A stretch of 23,121 nucleotides of DNA from a virus: positions 1 to 23,121 of the IMG/VR virus record IMGVR_UViG_3300007541_000228; one strand, 5' to 3'. The notes beneath the pieces were generated by a model, which saw only the letters and a program-made list of their open reading frames with translations, made no database searches and was not told where the DNA came from. Shown here piece by piece: positions 5,378 through 11,105 of the stretch. Both the position numbers and the translations under genes were made by a program. How positions within the stretch are numbered: the stretch's first letter is position 1; every line of letters starts with the position of its first letter.

Positions 5378-5533
5378 TCAGGGGTGAAAGTTCGTTTGCT
5401 GCAATGAAATCGCAGGAAAATGAGAAAATGTAAAAGAAGCAGGGAATTGAGTGACTACAATTATACCAATCACCAGAAACTCAAGTGCAAAACCAAGATG
5501 ATAATACTTTGCAGTTTTCTTGGTCAATTTCAT
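5378..5533 (-). CDS. Small membrane protein (51 aa)
   Basis: The protein starts MKLTKKTAKYYHLGFALEFL and continues VIGIIVVTQFP: a basic N-terminus and a single transmembrane helix (about residues 13-29), then a short polar tail. ATGA overlap with the upstream gene implies coupling. Likely inserted in the host inner or thylakoid membrane; function unknown. Confidence 0.65.
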   Translation of the reverse strand: MKLTKKTAKYYHLGFALEFLVIGIIVVTQFPASFTFSHFPAISLQQTNFHP

Positions 5534-5655
5534 TGGTTTTGAATAGCAATTGTTTGAATGGTCGAAATACCTTTGTTCCCTAGATTTGCGATTCCGTTGA
5601 ATCCAACCGTAGAGAGAATGATTCCAGTTATGATGCCGATGATAAACTTGGTCAT
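5530..5655 (-). CDS. Small conserved hydrophobic phage protein (41 aa)
   Basis: The ORF starts MTKFIIGIITGIILSTVGFN followed by GIANLGNKGISTIQTIA. A glycine-rich membrane segment followed by an amphipathic tail is a pattern I recognise in cyanomyoviruses (MTKF..G...GT...TVGF.G.A). Start and stop overlap neighbours by ATGA on both sides. Function unknown. Confidence 0.75.
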   Translation of the reverse strand: MTKFIIGIITGIILSTVGFNGIANLGNKGISTIQTIAIQNQ

Positions 5656-5786
5656 TTGCAGAAACTCACGTCGATTTTGCAGAATTGATCTACCTTTTGC
5701 TTTTGAATCACATTTGCGGTTGCATAAGCAGTTGGAACAAACTTAAGAGTCAGAGCAAGAAGAATCAGAGAAATCGTGATTCGCAT
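5652..5786 (-). CDS. Small exported protein with Sec-type signal peptide (44 aa)
   Basis: MRITISLILLALTLKFVPTA followed by YATANVIQ gives an n-region, a hydrophobic core and an A-Y-A cleavage site near residue 22. The mature part would be only about 22 residues with two cysteines (FCKIDVSFCK), possibly one disulphide. A phage-encoded peptide exported to the periplasm is plausible. It is coupled by ATGA to the next gene. Confidence 0.7.
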   Translation of the reverse strand: MRITISLILLALTLKFVPTAYATANVIQKQKVDQFCKIDVSFCK

Positions 5787-5790
5787 GGTA

Positions 5791-5958
5791 TCAATCAGAG
5801 ATAGAATAGTTTGCAACCCAGGAAGGAATCCCTGCTAGAGAGAGGCGATAATTCTGCTCATCAGCATAGTCATCTGCATCAGATTGAGTAGTAAATGGTC
5901 CGATGTATTCGGGAGAATCTATCTTTTCAGACCAAAACTTGACGTAGATTTGATTCAT
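5791..5958 (-). CDS. Small hypothetical protein (55 aa)
   Basis: The sequence starts MNQIYVKFWSEKIDSPEYIG and ends IPSWVANYSISD. It looks like a small alpha/beta domain of the 'YVKFWSEK....GPF.T..DA..YA' kind. It is the first gene after repeat copy 5 and heads a run of seven genes down to 4964. Not assigned to a family. Confidence 0.7.
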   Translation of the reverse strand: MNQIYVKFWSEKIDSPEYIGPFTTQSDADDYADEQNYRLSLAGIPSWVANYSISD

Positions 5959-5979
5959 TTGGTTTCAGTGGTTGAACCC

Positions 5980-6015
5980 TTACACCTTAGTGGCAATCTC
6001 AAAGTTAGCTATTTT
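5980..6015 (-). repeat. Dispersed intergenic element, copy 5
   Basis: Intact core, end GCCACTAAGGTGTAAGG. Uniquely, AGTGGCAAT (5989-5997) has an exact inverted partner ATTGCCACT at 6017-6025, so the whole core lies in a hairpin loop. It precedes the seven-gene cassette. Confidence 0.95.
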
Positions 6016-6034
6016 AATTGCCACTCTTTTGGAT

Positions 6035-6367
6035 TCAGCAACCCTCATCAATTCGCAGGTTGTTATTCACTTGAATCGCACAATAGTATGCGTCCAACCA
6101 GTTATCAAAGGTATCAACAGTTTCAGTCACCGAAGAGAGAACATTTCCACTCTGATGATAAGCAGTTACCTGGCGGAGTGCTACAACAAACTGATCGACA
6201 GATACGCCATTCACATAAGGTGCAGAGTGAGTGATAGAAATGTCGGAATCTTCCTTGAGACGATACACCGAACGGGTGTTCATATGATGAGCAGTGATCT
6301 CATCGCCCCAATACACTTCTGCCTTGAATCCAGCGCGGAAGAGAGAGTTAGAGATGGTTTTCGTCAT
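6035..6367 (-). CDS. Hypothetical protein (110 aa)
   Basis: The protein starts MTKTISNSLFRAGFKAEVYW and includes VNGVSVDQFVVALRQVTAYH. It is mixed alpha/beta and ends RIDEGC just before repeat copy 5. The ATGA overlap with the upstream 99-aa gene suggests coupled translation. Not recognised. Confidence 0.75.
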   Translation of the reverse strand: MTKTISNSLFRAGFKAEVYWGDEITAHHMNTRSVYRLKEDSDISITHSAPYVNGVSVDQFVVALRQVTAYHQSGNVLSSVTETVDTFDNWLDAYYCAIQVNNNLRIDEGC

Positions 6368-6663
6368 TTTAGTTTCACCGTCTCACGCAGAAAGTTGATT
6401 TGATCTTCAGTCAGTGTATCATCAGCAACATTAAGGTCATAATCAGCAGGATTTGCACCTACACTTTCAAGAAGAGTTTCAACTTCCTCTTGTTCATAGA
6501 ACCTACACATTTCATCAATCAGGGTATTATCATCGACAACATCAAAGTTGGCGACAATAGTATCATAAGCAAACTGTTCCAGGGATTTTAGATCCATTCC
6601 CTCAACGATTTGCTCAGCATAAGCAGCAACCAGTTTGTCGAATTGTTCTTGAGAAAGAGTCAT
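6364..6663 (-). CDS. Very acidic helical protein (99 aa)
   Basis: The protein starts MTLSQEQFDKLVAAYAEQIV and contains FDVVDDNTLIDEMCRFYEQE and TLTEDQINFLRETVKLK. Acidic residues greatly exceed basic ones. It is compatible with a DNA-mimic or protein-interaction role, but nothing in the sequence proves this. It is coupled to the 110-aa gene. Confidence 0.75.
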   Translation of the reverse strand: MTLSQEQFDKLVAAYAEQIVEGMDLKSLEQFAYDTIVANFDVVDDNTLIDEMCRFYEQEEVETLLESVGANPADYDLNVADDTLTEDQINFLRETVKLK

Positions 6664-6696
6664 TTGATTTTAGTAATTGAAAAGAGGATAATTGTA

Positions 6697-6885
6697 TCAG
6701 AACTCAAAACAATCGTTGAAGATCACTTCTGCCTGTTGCCATTCTGCATCAGTCAAGTCAGAAACCTGAGAGAGAAGAAAATCAACAACCATCTCCCAAT
6801 CCGCATCCATTTCGTACACAAACTGGGGAATGTCACCGAGGATTCCATTCATATTGTCGATCTCGGTTTGAGTAAAGTTGGTCAT
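6697..6885 (-). CDS. Very acidic small protein (62 aa)
   Basis: The sequence starts MTNFTQTEIDNMNGILGDIP and contains FVYEMDADWEMVVDFLLSQV and LTDAEWQQAEVIFNDCFEF. There is one basic residue at most across the chain, so the net charge is extremely negative. ATG 6885 is used because the longer ORF begins inside repeat copy 6. DNA mimicry is possible; no homologue is recognised. Confidence 0.75.
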   Translation of the reverse strand: MTNFTQTEIDNMNGILGDIPQFVYEMDADWEMVVDFLLSQVSDLTDAEWQQAEVIFNDCFEF

Positions 6886-6898
6886 CGTGGTTGAACCC

Positions 6899-6935
6899 TT
6901 ACACCTTAGTGGCAATCTCAAAGTTAGCTATTTTT
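6899..6935 (-). repeat. Dispersed intergenic element, copy 6
   Basis: Intact core, end GCCACTAAGGTGTAAGG. The gene upstream ends inside it (D-Q-K then TAG of the core). It precedes the 62-aa acidic gene by a short A/C-rich leader (TTCAACCACG). Confidence 0.95.
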
Positions 6936-7146
6936 GGTCGTAGGTGCCTCCAGCATAAACAACATCAGCAAATCCTGCACCAAGATAATCTTTGCGGTAA
7001 ATCTCAGGATGAAGTTGATACCAACCACAATTCAATTCAATCCAGAACGCTGCATAAGTGCTAGGATCTCCTTGATAGTTCCACCAGTAAATGCAGTCCT
7101 TGAAGCTATCAATACCAATCGAAAAAAGAGTGAAAAATCTCATCAT
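6928..7146 (-). CDS. Aromatic-rich hypothetical protein (72 aa), stop from repeat
   Basis: The protein starts MMRFFTLFSIGIDSFKDCIY and is rich in Trp/Tyr (YWWNYQGDPSTYAAFWIEL). The final TAG belongs to repeat copy 6. The start overlaps the upstream stop by one base (TGATG); the second ATG (7143) is possible. It may be a compact beta domain; not recognised. Confidence 0.7.
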   Translation of the reverse strand: MMRFFTLFSIGIDSFKDCIYWWNYQGDPSTYAAFWIELNCGWYQLHPEIYRKDYLGAGFADVVYAGGTYDQK

Positions 7147-7427
7147 CAAACCAGAGTAAGATCAGAAAAAGGTGCTACCTTGAAAGTTCCAAGTCTGTCG
7201 CAGGTGATGCTCACAGCATCAGAAGGTGCTCCGAGTTCATCAACAACGTCCCACCAATCTTCACCTTCTTCAATTACAACGTAACCGAAAGTTCCAGGTT
7301 GTGCAAGTTGCTGACGACCGCACTGTTTGGCATCATTTACATCATCAAATCGCTCTTTACGATTAAACCAACCGTTGCGGAAAACATCATCAGAAGGACC
7401 GAATGTAATGCAAAGAAAGTTAGACAT
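7146..7427 (-). CDS. Hypothetical protein (93 aa)
   Basis: The protein starts MSNFLCITFGPSDDVFRNGW and contains FGYVVIEEGEDWWDVVDELG. It is acidic and probably alpha/beta. It is in an operon with the genes on either side (4-nt gap to the upstream gene and a one-base overlap downstream). Not recognised. Confidence 0.7.
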   Translation of the reverse strand: MSNFLCITFGPSDDVFRNGWFNRKERFDDVNDAKQCGRQQLAQPGTFGYVVIEEGEDWWDVVDELGAPSDAVSITCDRLGTFKVAPFSDLTLV

Positions 7428-7431
7428 TGTT

Positions 7432-7713
7432 TCAGTTTGCGTAGAGGGGAAGTTTTTTGCGGAGACGAATTGAGTCTTCTAATACATCACCAATCTGTTC
7501 GTAGATGTAATCACAACCACCTACATCAGCGAGCACATCTTGAGTGAAAACTTCAGGAAAATGCCTTACTTCTTCTAGTGAATCACCAATCTCTTCATTA
7601 TACTCAAACACATCGTTTTTGGTGAATACAAATGCAGCACAAACTGCGTCCTCACCTTGACTCTCAATCATACGATTGATAGAGTCACGAAGTTCAGAAA
7701 GAGTGCGGTACAT
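7432..7713 (-). CDS. Acidic hypothetical protein (93 aa)
   Basis: The sequence starts MYRTLSELRDSINRMIESQG and has EDAVCAAFVFTKNDVFEYNE and IYEQIGDVLEDSIRLRKKLP. It begins and ends with predicted helices around a beta-rich core. It is acidic except for the basic C-terminus. It lies 2 nt after the stop of the 44-aa gene. Not recognised. Confidence 0.7.
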   Translation of the reverse strand: MYRTLSELRDSINRMIESQGEDAVCAAFVFTKNDVFEYNEEIGDSLEEVRHFPEVFTQDVLADVGGCDYIYEQIGDVLEDSIRLRKKLPLYAN

Positions 7714-7715
7714 AA

Positions 7716-7850
7716 TCAGTAGGTTTCTTTGAGGTTTTGTTGACGTTGAGAATCAGAATCTTCCTTGAAGGGTTTATACTCTGGATGAGCATTTTCCCAT
7801 CGAATCAGTTCATCAATCCAAGAAGATTGAGATGGTTTTTGTTGTTTCAT
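7716..7850 (-). CDS. Small hydrophilic protein (44 aa)
   Basis: The ORF starts MKQQKPSQSSWIDELIRWEN and ends DSDSQRQQNLKETY. A short amphipathic helix (WIDELIRWEN) lies in a polar chain. One-base overlap TGATG with the upstream 53-aa gene implies coupling. Too short for assignment. Confidence 0.6.
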   Translation of the reverse strand: MKQQKPSQSSWIDELIRWENAHPEYKPFKEDSDSQRQQNLKETY

Positions 7851-8011
7851 CAAACAGAAGGGGTAACAGAGATTTCTTTGATGTTGAGTCCGCAGAGTTG
7901 ATTGTAGACGCGGTTGAGAATCAATTTATCGGCAGTCTTTGCCTTTGATTTCTCATACCAGATGGTCACACATCCGTCGTAGGTTTCGACTCGAACTCGG
8001 TAGTTTTTCAT
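7850..8011 (-). CDS. Small basic protein (53 aa)
   Basis: The protein starts MKNYRVRVETYDGCVTIWYE and continues KSKAKTADKLILNRVYNQLC. It looks like a small beta-beta-alpha domain. The start at 8011 is used because the upstream extension MRLPLRCK is repeat copy 7 in translation. It is the first gene of a five-gene run down to 6928. Confidence 0.7.
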   Translation of the reverse strand: MKNYRVRVETYDGCVTIWYEKSKAKTADKLILNRVYNQLCGLNIKEISVTPSV

Positions 8012-8024
8012 CAGTGGTTGATCC

Positions 8025-8061
8025 TTACACCTTAGTGGCAATCTCAAAGTTAGCTATTTTT
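8025..8061 (-). repeat. Dispersed intergenic element, copy 7
   Basis: Intact core, end GCCACTAAGGTGTAAGG. It lies 2 nt after the stop of the 120-aa gene and 13 nt before ATG 8011, giving one of the shortest leaders. Confidence 0.95.
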
Positions 8062-8063
8062 GC

Positions 8064-8426
8064 TCAGACACTTTGAGCGAGTTTCATTACATTGTAGTAG
8101 GAACGAATCTCATTTACAGTATCCTTTACAAAGGGAATTGCAGTGTTCTTTACATAAGGAATGGAGACATCTTTGTTCCAGTTGTAGAATCGAACCGACT
8201 GAACCTTTACAGTTTCAGCAGCAAGTTGAACTCGCTCGGTGCAATCATACTCAACCCACTTATCGCGGAGAACAGTGAACACAGCAGCGATTGCAGCACA
8301 GAAAACAACTACAAAGTCCATAAAAGTGTTGTAGTGTTTCTTATAGTCAACCTCCATCAGAGTTTCAGTCAGTTTCTGTGCAGGAGGGAAAGCAGAAGTG
8401 AAGTCCAGGATTTGTTGCTTGTTCAT
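8064..8426 (-). CDS. Single-span membrane protein (120 aa)
   Basis: The protein starts MNKQQILDFTSAFPPAQKLT. A transmembrane segment FMDFVVVFCAAIAAVFTVL is at about residues 35-53. It is followed by a long amphipathic and basic region with two similar repeats (VSIPYVKNTAIPFVKDTVNE). The start 8426 is preferred over the longer ORF, which begins in repeat copy 8. Function unknown; a membrane-anchored helical protein is implied. Confidence 0.75.
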   Translation of the reverse strand: MNKQQILDFTSAFPPAQKLTETLMEVDYKKHYNTFMDFVVVFCAAIAAVFTVLRDKWVEYDCTERVQLAAETVKVQSVRFYNWNKDVSIPYVKNTAIPFVKDTVNEIRSYYNVMKLAQSV

Positions 8427-8478
8427 AATAAAGAATTGTGGTTTGGTTTGAGTGTGGGAGGCGTCCGTTGCTGCCTCC

Positions 8479-8514
8479 TCACACCTTAGTGGCAATCTCA
8501 AAGTTAGCTATTTT
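8479..8514 (-). repeat. Dispersed intergenic element, copy 8
   Basis: Intact core, end GCCACTAAGGTGTGAGG. Here the upstream gene reads through the entire core in the third frame and stops at the TGA of the variable end. Confidence 0.95.
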
Positions 8515-8634
8515 AATTGTCGCTGAATTGAGAAGTTGCATAATCATGTTTTCAGCAAACTCATCAGGGCAAAGAGTGTCTAACTCTTCATTAGAAAGAT
8601 GATTTAAGTGCTGAAAAATGTCTTTGATAGTCAT
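8479..8634 (-). CDS. Small protein (51 aa) whose last ~11 residues are encoded by the repeat
   Basis: The ORF starts MTIKDIFQHLNHLSNEELDT and runs through LCPDEFAENMIMQLLNSATI into the repeat, ending KIANFEIATKV. This is the only frame through the core without an early stop. The unique part is an acidic helical peptide. Either the natural 3' end was lost when the repeat arrived or the extension is tolerated. Confidence 0.65.
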   Translation of the reverse strand: MTIKDIFQHLNHLSNEELDTLCPDEFAENMIMQLLNSATIKIANFEIATKV

Positions 8635-8640
8635 TGACTT

Positions 8641-8805
8641 TCAGGAAATGAGAACATCAACATAACCATTCGGATAAAGTTCCGAAAACTCATCTACAGC
8701 ATTATCTGCGGTGTCATAATTATCATAAACTCCCAAAACTTTATGCGATCCATCATCAAGAAACAGGACCACGGGATAGGTCTTAACTTTTGTTTCAGTC
8801 ATCAT
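8641..8805 (-). CDS. Small hypothetical protein (54 aa)
   Basis: The protein starts MMTETKVKTYPVVLFLDDGS and contains VLGVYDNYDTADNAVDEFSE. It resembles a small alpha/beta fold of the 'V.YDNYD.A..AV' type seen in many phage proteins of unknown role. Starts at 8805 or 8802; both overlap the upstream 25-aa ORF by a few bases. Confidence 0.7.
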   Translation of the reverse strand: MMTETKVKTYPVVLFLDDGSHKVLGVYDNYDTADNAVDEFSELYPNGYVDVLIS

Positions 8806-8872
8806 TTTTGGGATGCAATTTGAGGTGAGCATAAACAAATGCAGCAAAGAAAGCAGAGAAACTAATAACCAT
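8795..8872 (-). CDS. Mini membrane peptide (25 aa)
   Basis: MVISFSAFFAAFVYAHLKLH followed by PKNDD: one short hydrophobic segment. It fills the gap between two genes exactly, with TGATG overlap at its start and overlap with the next start at its end. This suggests a real coupled mini-gene, though it is very short. Confidence 0.45.
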   Translation of the reverse strand: MVISFSAFFAAFVYAHLKLHPKNDD

Positions 8873-9012
8873 CACCACTTACCATCCCAAGAAGAAGTTT
8901 CCCATTCATCACGTTCTGCACGACGACGATCATAGTCTTCATCAGTGAAGAAATCATCATAATCGTGAGAATCACGATCGTAAATGTAGTTTGTGTTGTT
9001 AGTGGTTTCCAT
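8872..9012 (-). CDS. Small Asp/Tyr-rich protein (46 aa)
   Basis: The ORF starts METTNNTNYIYDRDSHDYDD and ends WETSSWDGKW. It is highly charged (D/R/E/Y) and likely disordered. It is the first gene after repeat copy 9. The charge pattern (acidic first half, RRRAERDE middle) hints at a protein- or nucleic-acid-binding peptide. Not recognised. Confidence 0.65.
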   Translation of the reverse strand: METTNNTNYIYDRDSHDYDDFFTDEDYDRRRAERDEWETSSWDGKW

Positions 9013-9023
9013 AGTTGCGACCC

Positions 9024-9060
9024 TTACACCCTAGTGGCAATCTCAAAGTTAGCTATTTTT
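9024..9060 (-). repeat. Dispersed intergenic element, copy 9
   Basis: Intact core, end GCCACTAGGGTGTAAGG. The metalloprotease-like gene ends inside it (S-K-N-S then TAA). It precedes the 46-aa Asp/Tyr-rich gene by 11 nt. Confidence 0.95.
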
Positions 9061-9429
9061 GCTCAGAGGTAATTGCGAAAACTGATAATTCCAGCAAGAT
9101 TGCGAAAACTGATTATACAAAACCATCTCTAATTCATGTGCTTCACGTTCCCTTTCATCATCATCAAATAGACCACGGAGAGTTTGCGTTACATGCACCA
9201 ACTCATGAAGAAGAGTGGTAACATAGTAGTCAAGATTGAGTTCATTATGAATAGAAATCATAAACTCATTCTCATCACTTTGCTCACACCATCCGAAGAC
9301 ATTATCATCAGTCAGATCGGTGTGATACACTTCCACGCCAACACCTTGGAGATCGTATTGCGTAGCAAACCAGTCATAAACTGCATTTGCTATTTGATAC
9401 CTTTGTTTTTCGCCAGAAGTGAATAACAT
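9049..9429 (-). CDS. SprT-like zinc metalloprotease-type protein (126 aa)
   Basis: A zinc motif HELVH is at residues 75-79 in LLHELVHVTQTLRG, and EREREAHELE (about 92-101) could give the third ligand (E96). The layout of helix, HExxH and a downstream acidic EA-x-x-E resembles SprT/WSS1-like or small phage metallopeptidases. Start 9429 (MLFTSGEKQRYQIANAVYDW) is used because the upstream ORF overlaps the preceding gene. The last residues S-K-N-S come from repeat copy 9. Substrate unknown; it could process a host or virion protein. Confidence 0.7.
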   Translation of the reverse strand: MLFTSGEKQRYQIANAVYDWFATQYDLQGVGVEVYHTDLTDDNVFGWCEQSDENEFMISIHNELNLDYYVTTLLHELVHVTQTLRGLFDDDEREREAHELEMVLYNQFSQSCWNYQFSQLPLSKNS

Positions 9430-9431
9430 AA

Positions 9432-9572
9432 TCAGTCCAGTTCCTGTTGTTGAAGATTCAGATGATCGCAGCAAGAATCATCATCTTGCAAATCAATCAT
9501 TTCAGTATCAACGTGCTTGATGAGTTTGCCGAAGAGAAAATCAACAAACTCTCGGTTTTCTTTGGAAATCAT
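9432..9572 (-). CDS. Small hypothetical protein (46 aa)
   Basis: The ORF starts MISKENREFVDFLFGKLIKH and ends CCDHLNLQQQELD. An N-terminal amphipathic helix is followed by an acidic stretch (DLQDDD) and two adjacent cysteines with a histidine. It sits 2 nt before the metalloprotease-like gene, so the two are likely co-translated from the repeat copy 10 transcript. Confidence 0.65.
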   Translation of the reverse strand: MISKENREFVDFLFGKLIKHVDTEMIDLQDDDSCCDHLNLQQQELD

Positions 9573-9590
9573 TGTGTCGTGGTTGTGTCC

Positions 9591-9626
9591 TTACACCATA
9601 GTGGCAATCTCAAAGTTAGCTATTTT
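9591..9626 (-). repeat. Dispersed intergenic element, copy 10
   Basis: Intact core, end GCCACTATGGTGTAAGG with the best -10-like hexamer (TATGGT). GTGTAAGGACAC forms a small palindrome. The stop TAA of the 32-aa gene overlaps its edge. Confidence 0.95.
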
Positions 9627-9723
9627 AATCGTCCTCAAGATTGTCGAGATGGTTGAACCAAGGAGAGAAAAGTGCAAGCATCGCCCAGGCAATGCAAGCA
9701 CTTGTGAGAAGAAAAATAATCAT
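9625..9723 (-). CDS. Mini membrane protein (32 aa)
   Basis: MIIFLLTSACIAWAMLALFS followed by PWFNHLDNLEDD: one transmembrane segment and a short acidic tail. The start overlaps the 151-aa gene by ATGA and the stop TAA falls on the junction with repeat copy 10. Overlap and hydrophobicity support a real gene despite its size. Confidence 0.6.
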   Translation of the reverse strand: MIIFLLTSACIAWAMLALFSPWFNHLDNLEDD

Positions 9724-10175
9724 CGTTTGTAAAGATAAGATCCGCTCCAGTCTGCATTTTTCATCATCCATTCACGATCTTTGATAAGGCAGAGATTGAA
9801 TCTCTCGCCTTTCGCTGGTGCTTTCCACGATGCAGATTTCAGAACTGAACCAGTCTTCTTATCTACGAAACAATGGACCGATCTACTACCAGAAGAATCT
9901 TTCATAATAATCTTGTGGTATTTACGACCAGATTCGATAGTAAAATCTACACCACACTTTCCTGATTTGATGTCATCAATACATGCCTGATGATACTCTA
10001 CTCTATCACCCTTTTTAATGAAACTCTTATGAACAGGGATTACTACATCAATGTAATTCTGACGTAGAGCATCGCAGAGCATCCAAGACCATTTGATTAT
10101 ATTGAGTTGGATGGTATTTTGTGCATCACGTTGAGCACAAAAATCAGAAAAATCTTTGTTGAGAGTAACAGTCAT
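9720..10175 (-). CDS. Conserved phage protein (151 aa), unknown function
   Basis: The C-terminal half contains VHCFVDKKTGSVLKSASWKA then PAKGERFNL. The pattern 'H.FVD..TG.V.KPASWK.PAK' is one I recognise from a broad phage family annotated as hypothetical. The N-terminal half is helical (IKWSWMLCDALRQNYID). ATG 10175 follows repeat copy 11. The family seems to have a beta-rich C-terminal module. Function unknown. Confidence 0.8.
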   Translation of the reverse strand: MTVTLNKDFSDFCAQRDAQNTIQLNIIKWSWMLCDALRQNYIDVVIPVHKSFIKKGDRVEYHQACIDDIKSGKCGVDFTIESGRKYHKIIMKDSSGSRSVHCFVDKKTGSVLKSASWKAPAKGERFNLCLIKDREWMMKNADWSGSYLYKR

Positions 10176-10187
10176 TTGGTTGTGTCC

Positions 10188-10224
10188 TTACATCTAAGTG
10201 GCAATCTCAAAGTTAGCTATTTTT
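10188..10224 (-). repeat. Dispersed intergenic element, copy 11
   Basis: Intact core, end GCCACTTAGATGTAAGG. It lies 2 nt after the stop of the 73-aa gene and precedes the 151-aa gene. Confidence 0.95.
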
Positions 10225-10226
10225 AT

Positions 10227-10448
10227 TCACCGATCATAGTCTGTCTGATAGTATGCGGAGACTACAATGTCCTCCCAATGAGTAGGAAGAACCGACAGGC
10301 GATGGTGAAGGTGATTTACACCAGAAACCTCATAATCACCAGACTTTACATCATCCAAAACGTTGTGGATTTGCTTGATTTCCTGTTGCGTTTTTGGTTT
10401 GCGAAGTGCTGCTTTATTGTAATGGGGTTTGCGATAAGTGCGAGACAT
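10227..10448 (-). CDS. Hypothetical protein (73 aa)
   Basis: The protein starts MSRTYRKPHYNKAALRKPKT: a strongly basic N-terminal 20 residues, then a helix (QQEIKQIHNVLDDV) and an aromatic C-terminus (SAYYQTDYDR). The basic N-terminus could bind nucleic acid. It is preceded by the second upstream element (copy b) in place of the main repeat. Not recognised. Confidence 0.7.
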   Translation of the reverse strand: MSRTYRKPHYNKAALRKPKTQQEIKQIHNVLDDVKSGDYEVSGVNHLHHRLSVLPTHWEDIVVSAYYQTDYDR

Positions 10449-10473
10449 AATTACAACGATGCAAAAGTGATTG

Positions 10474-10508
10474 TTTGAGTGTCTTTAAGGCGCACTCATT
10501 CCTTTCTT
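10474..10508 (-). repeat. Second upstream element, copy b
   Basis: Minus strand GAATGAGTGCGCC then TTAAAGACACTCAAA, with a small GAGTG/CACTC stem. It matches the copy at 3167-3200. It lies 26 nt before the 73-aa gene. Confidence 0.6.
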
Positions 10509-10514
10509 ATTTAA

Positions 10515-11030
10515 TCAGTGGGAACGGAAGTATTGACCTTCATGCTCATCATAATCAAAACGCAGAGCAGATTCCCAGGTTGCTTCATAATCAATCGCAA
10601 TCCACGAAGGGATTTCAGTATCACTGTTTTCCATAAAGTTCTCTACGAACTCAGAAACTGTGCTGAAATAACCTTCATAACGATCTGCAAATTGACTCAA
10701 TTCGGAAATATCATACAGATAGATGAAGGCATCAAGTGCATCACCATCATAATAATCATTCAGCAGAAGATCAAGATACTCTTCCAGATATTCCAGATTC
10801 TCTACACCATAGGACTCAATAAAGTCCATCAGATCACCTTTATTACAACCAACATTCTCCAGAGTTTCTACAATGTTCGCAAGTTCATCAGCATACTCAA
10901 TGCCGAAGTAATCATAACACTCCAGCACATACTCCAGAGGCAGTTCTTGTTCCTCAACGATGCTATTGACGATCAGAAGATCAACGTCAGAAAGCATTTC
11001 TTGATAGTTGGAAGTCAGAGTAACAGACAT
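10515..11030 (-). CDS. ArdA-like antirestriction protein (171 aa)
   Basis: The protein is extremely acidic and helical. Its last ~55 residues (FADRYEGYFSTVSEFVENFM ... IPSWIAIDYEATWESALRFD ... EGQYF) match the ArdA C-terminal pattern: Y-x-G-x-[FY], [D/E]F..x-F, then I-D-Y-E-[AS] and a final F/Y-R. ArdA proteins mimic B-form DNA and block type I restriction enzymes. The usual ArdA N-terminal domain (start with Y.A.L..Y..G...G.W) is not seen, so this may be a variant with a replaced or diverged N-terminus. Start 11030 (MSVTLTSN) is preferred. It follows repeat copy 12. Confidence 0.7.
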   Translation of the reverse strand: MSVTLTSNYQEMLSDVDLLIVNSIVEEQELPLEYVLECYDYFGIEYADELANIVETLENVGCNKGDLMDFIESYGVENLEYLEEYLDLLLNDYYDGDALDAFIYLYDISELSQFADRYEGYFSTVSEFVENFMENSDTEIPSWIAIDYEATWESALRFDYDEHEGQYFRSH

Positions 11031-11068
11031 TTGCGCAATTAGTTGATTGTTTGTGAGTTGATTGTGCC

Positions 11069-11105
11069 TCACACCCTAGAGGCAATCTCAAAGTTAGCTA
11101 TTTTT
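11069..11105 (-). repeat. Dispersed intergenic element, copy 12
   Basis: Intact core, end GCCTCTAGGGTGTGAGG. The 159-aa membrane protein ends inside it (S-K-N-S then TAA). It precedes the ArdA-like gene. Confidence 0.95.

Noticed and set aside
10518-11042. Long plus-strand ORF (174 codons) opposite the ArdA-like gene
   Set aside because: It is the antisense of a strong gene and has low-complexity Ile/Phe-rich composition without a ribosome-binding site or recognisable family.
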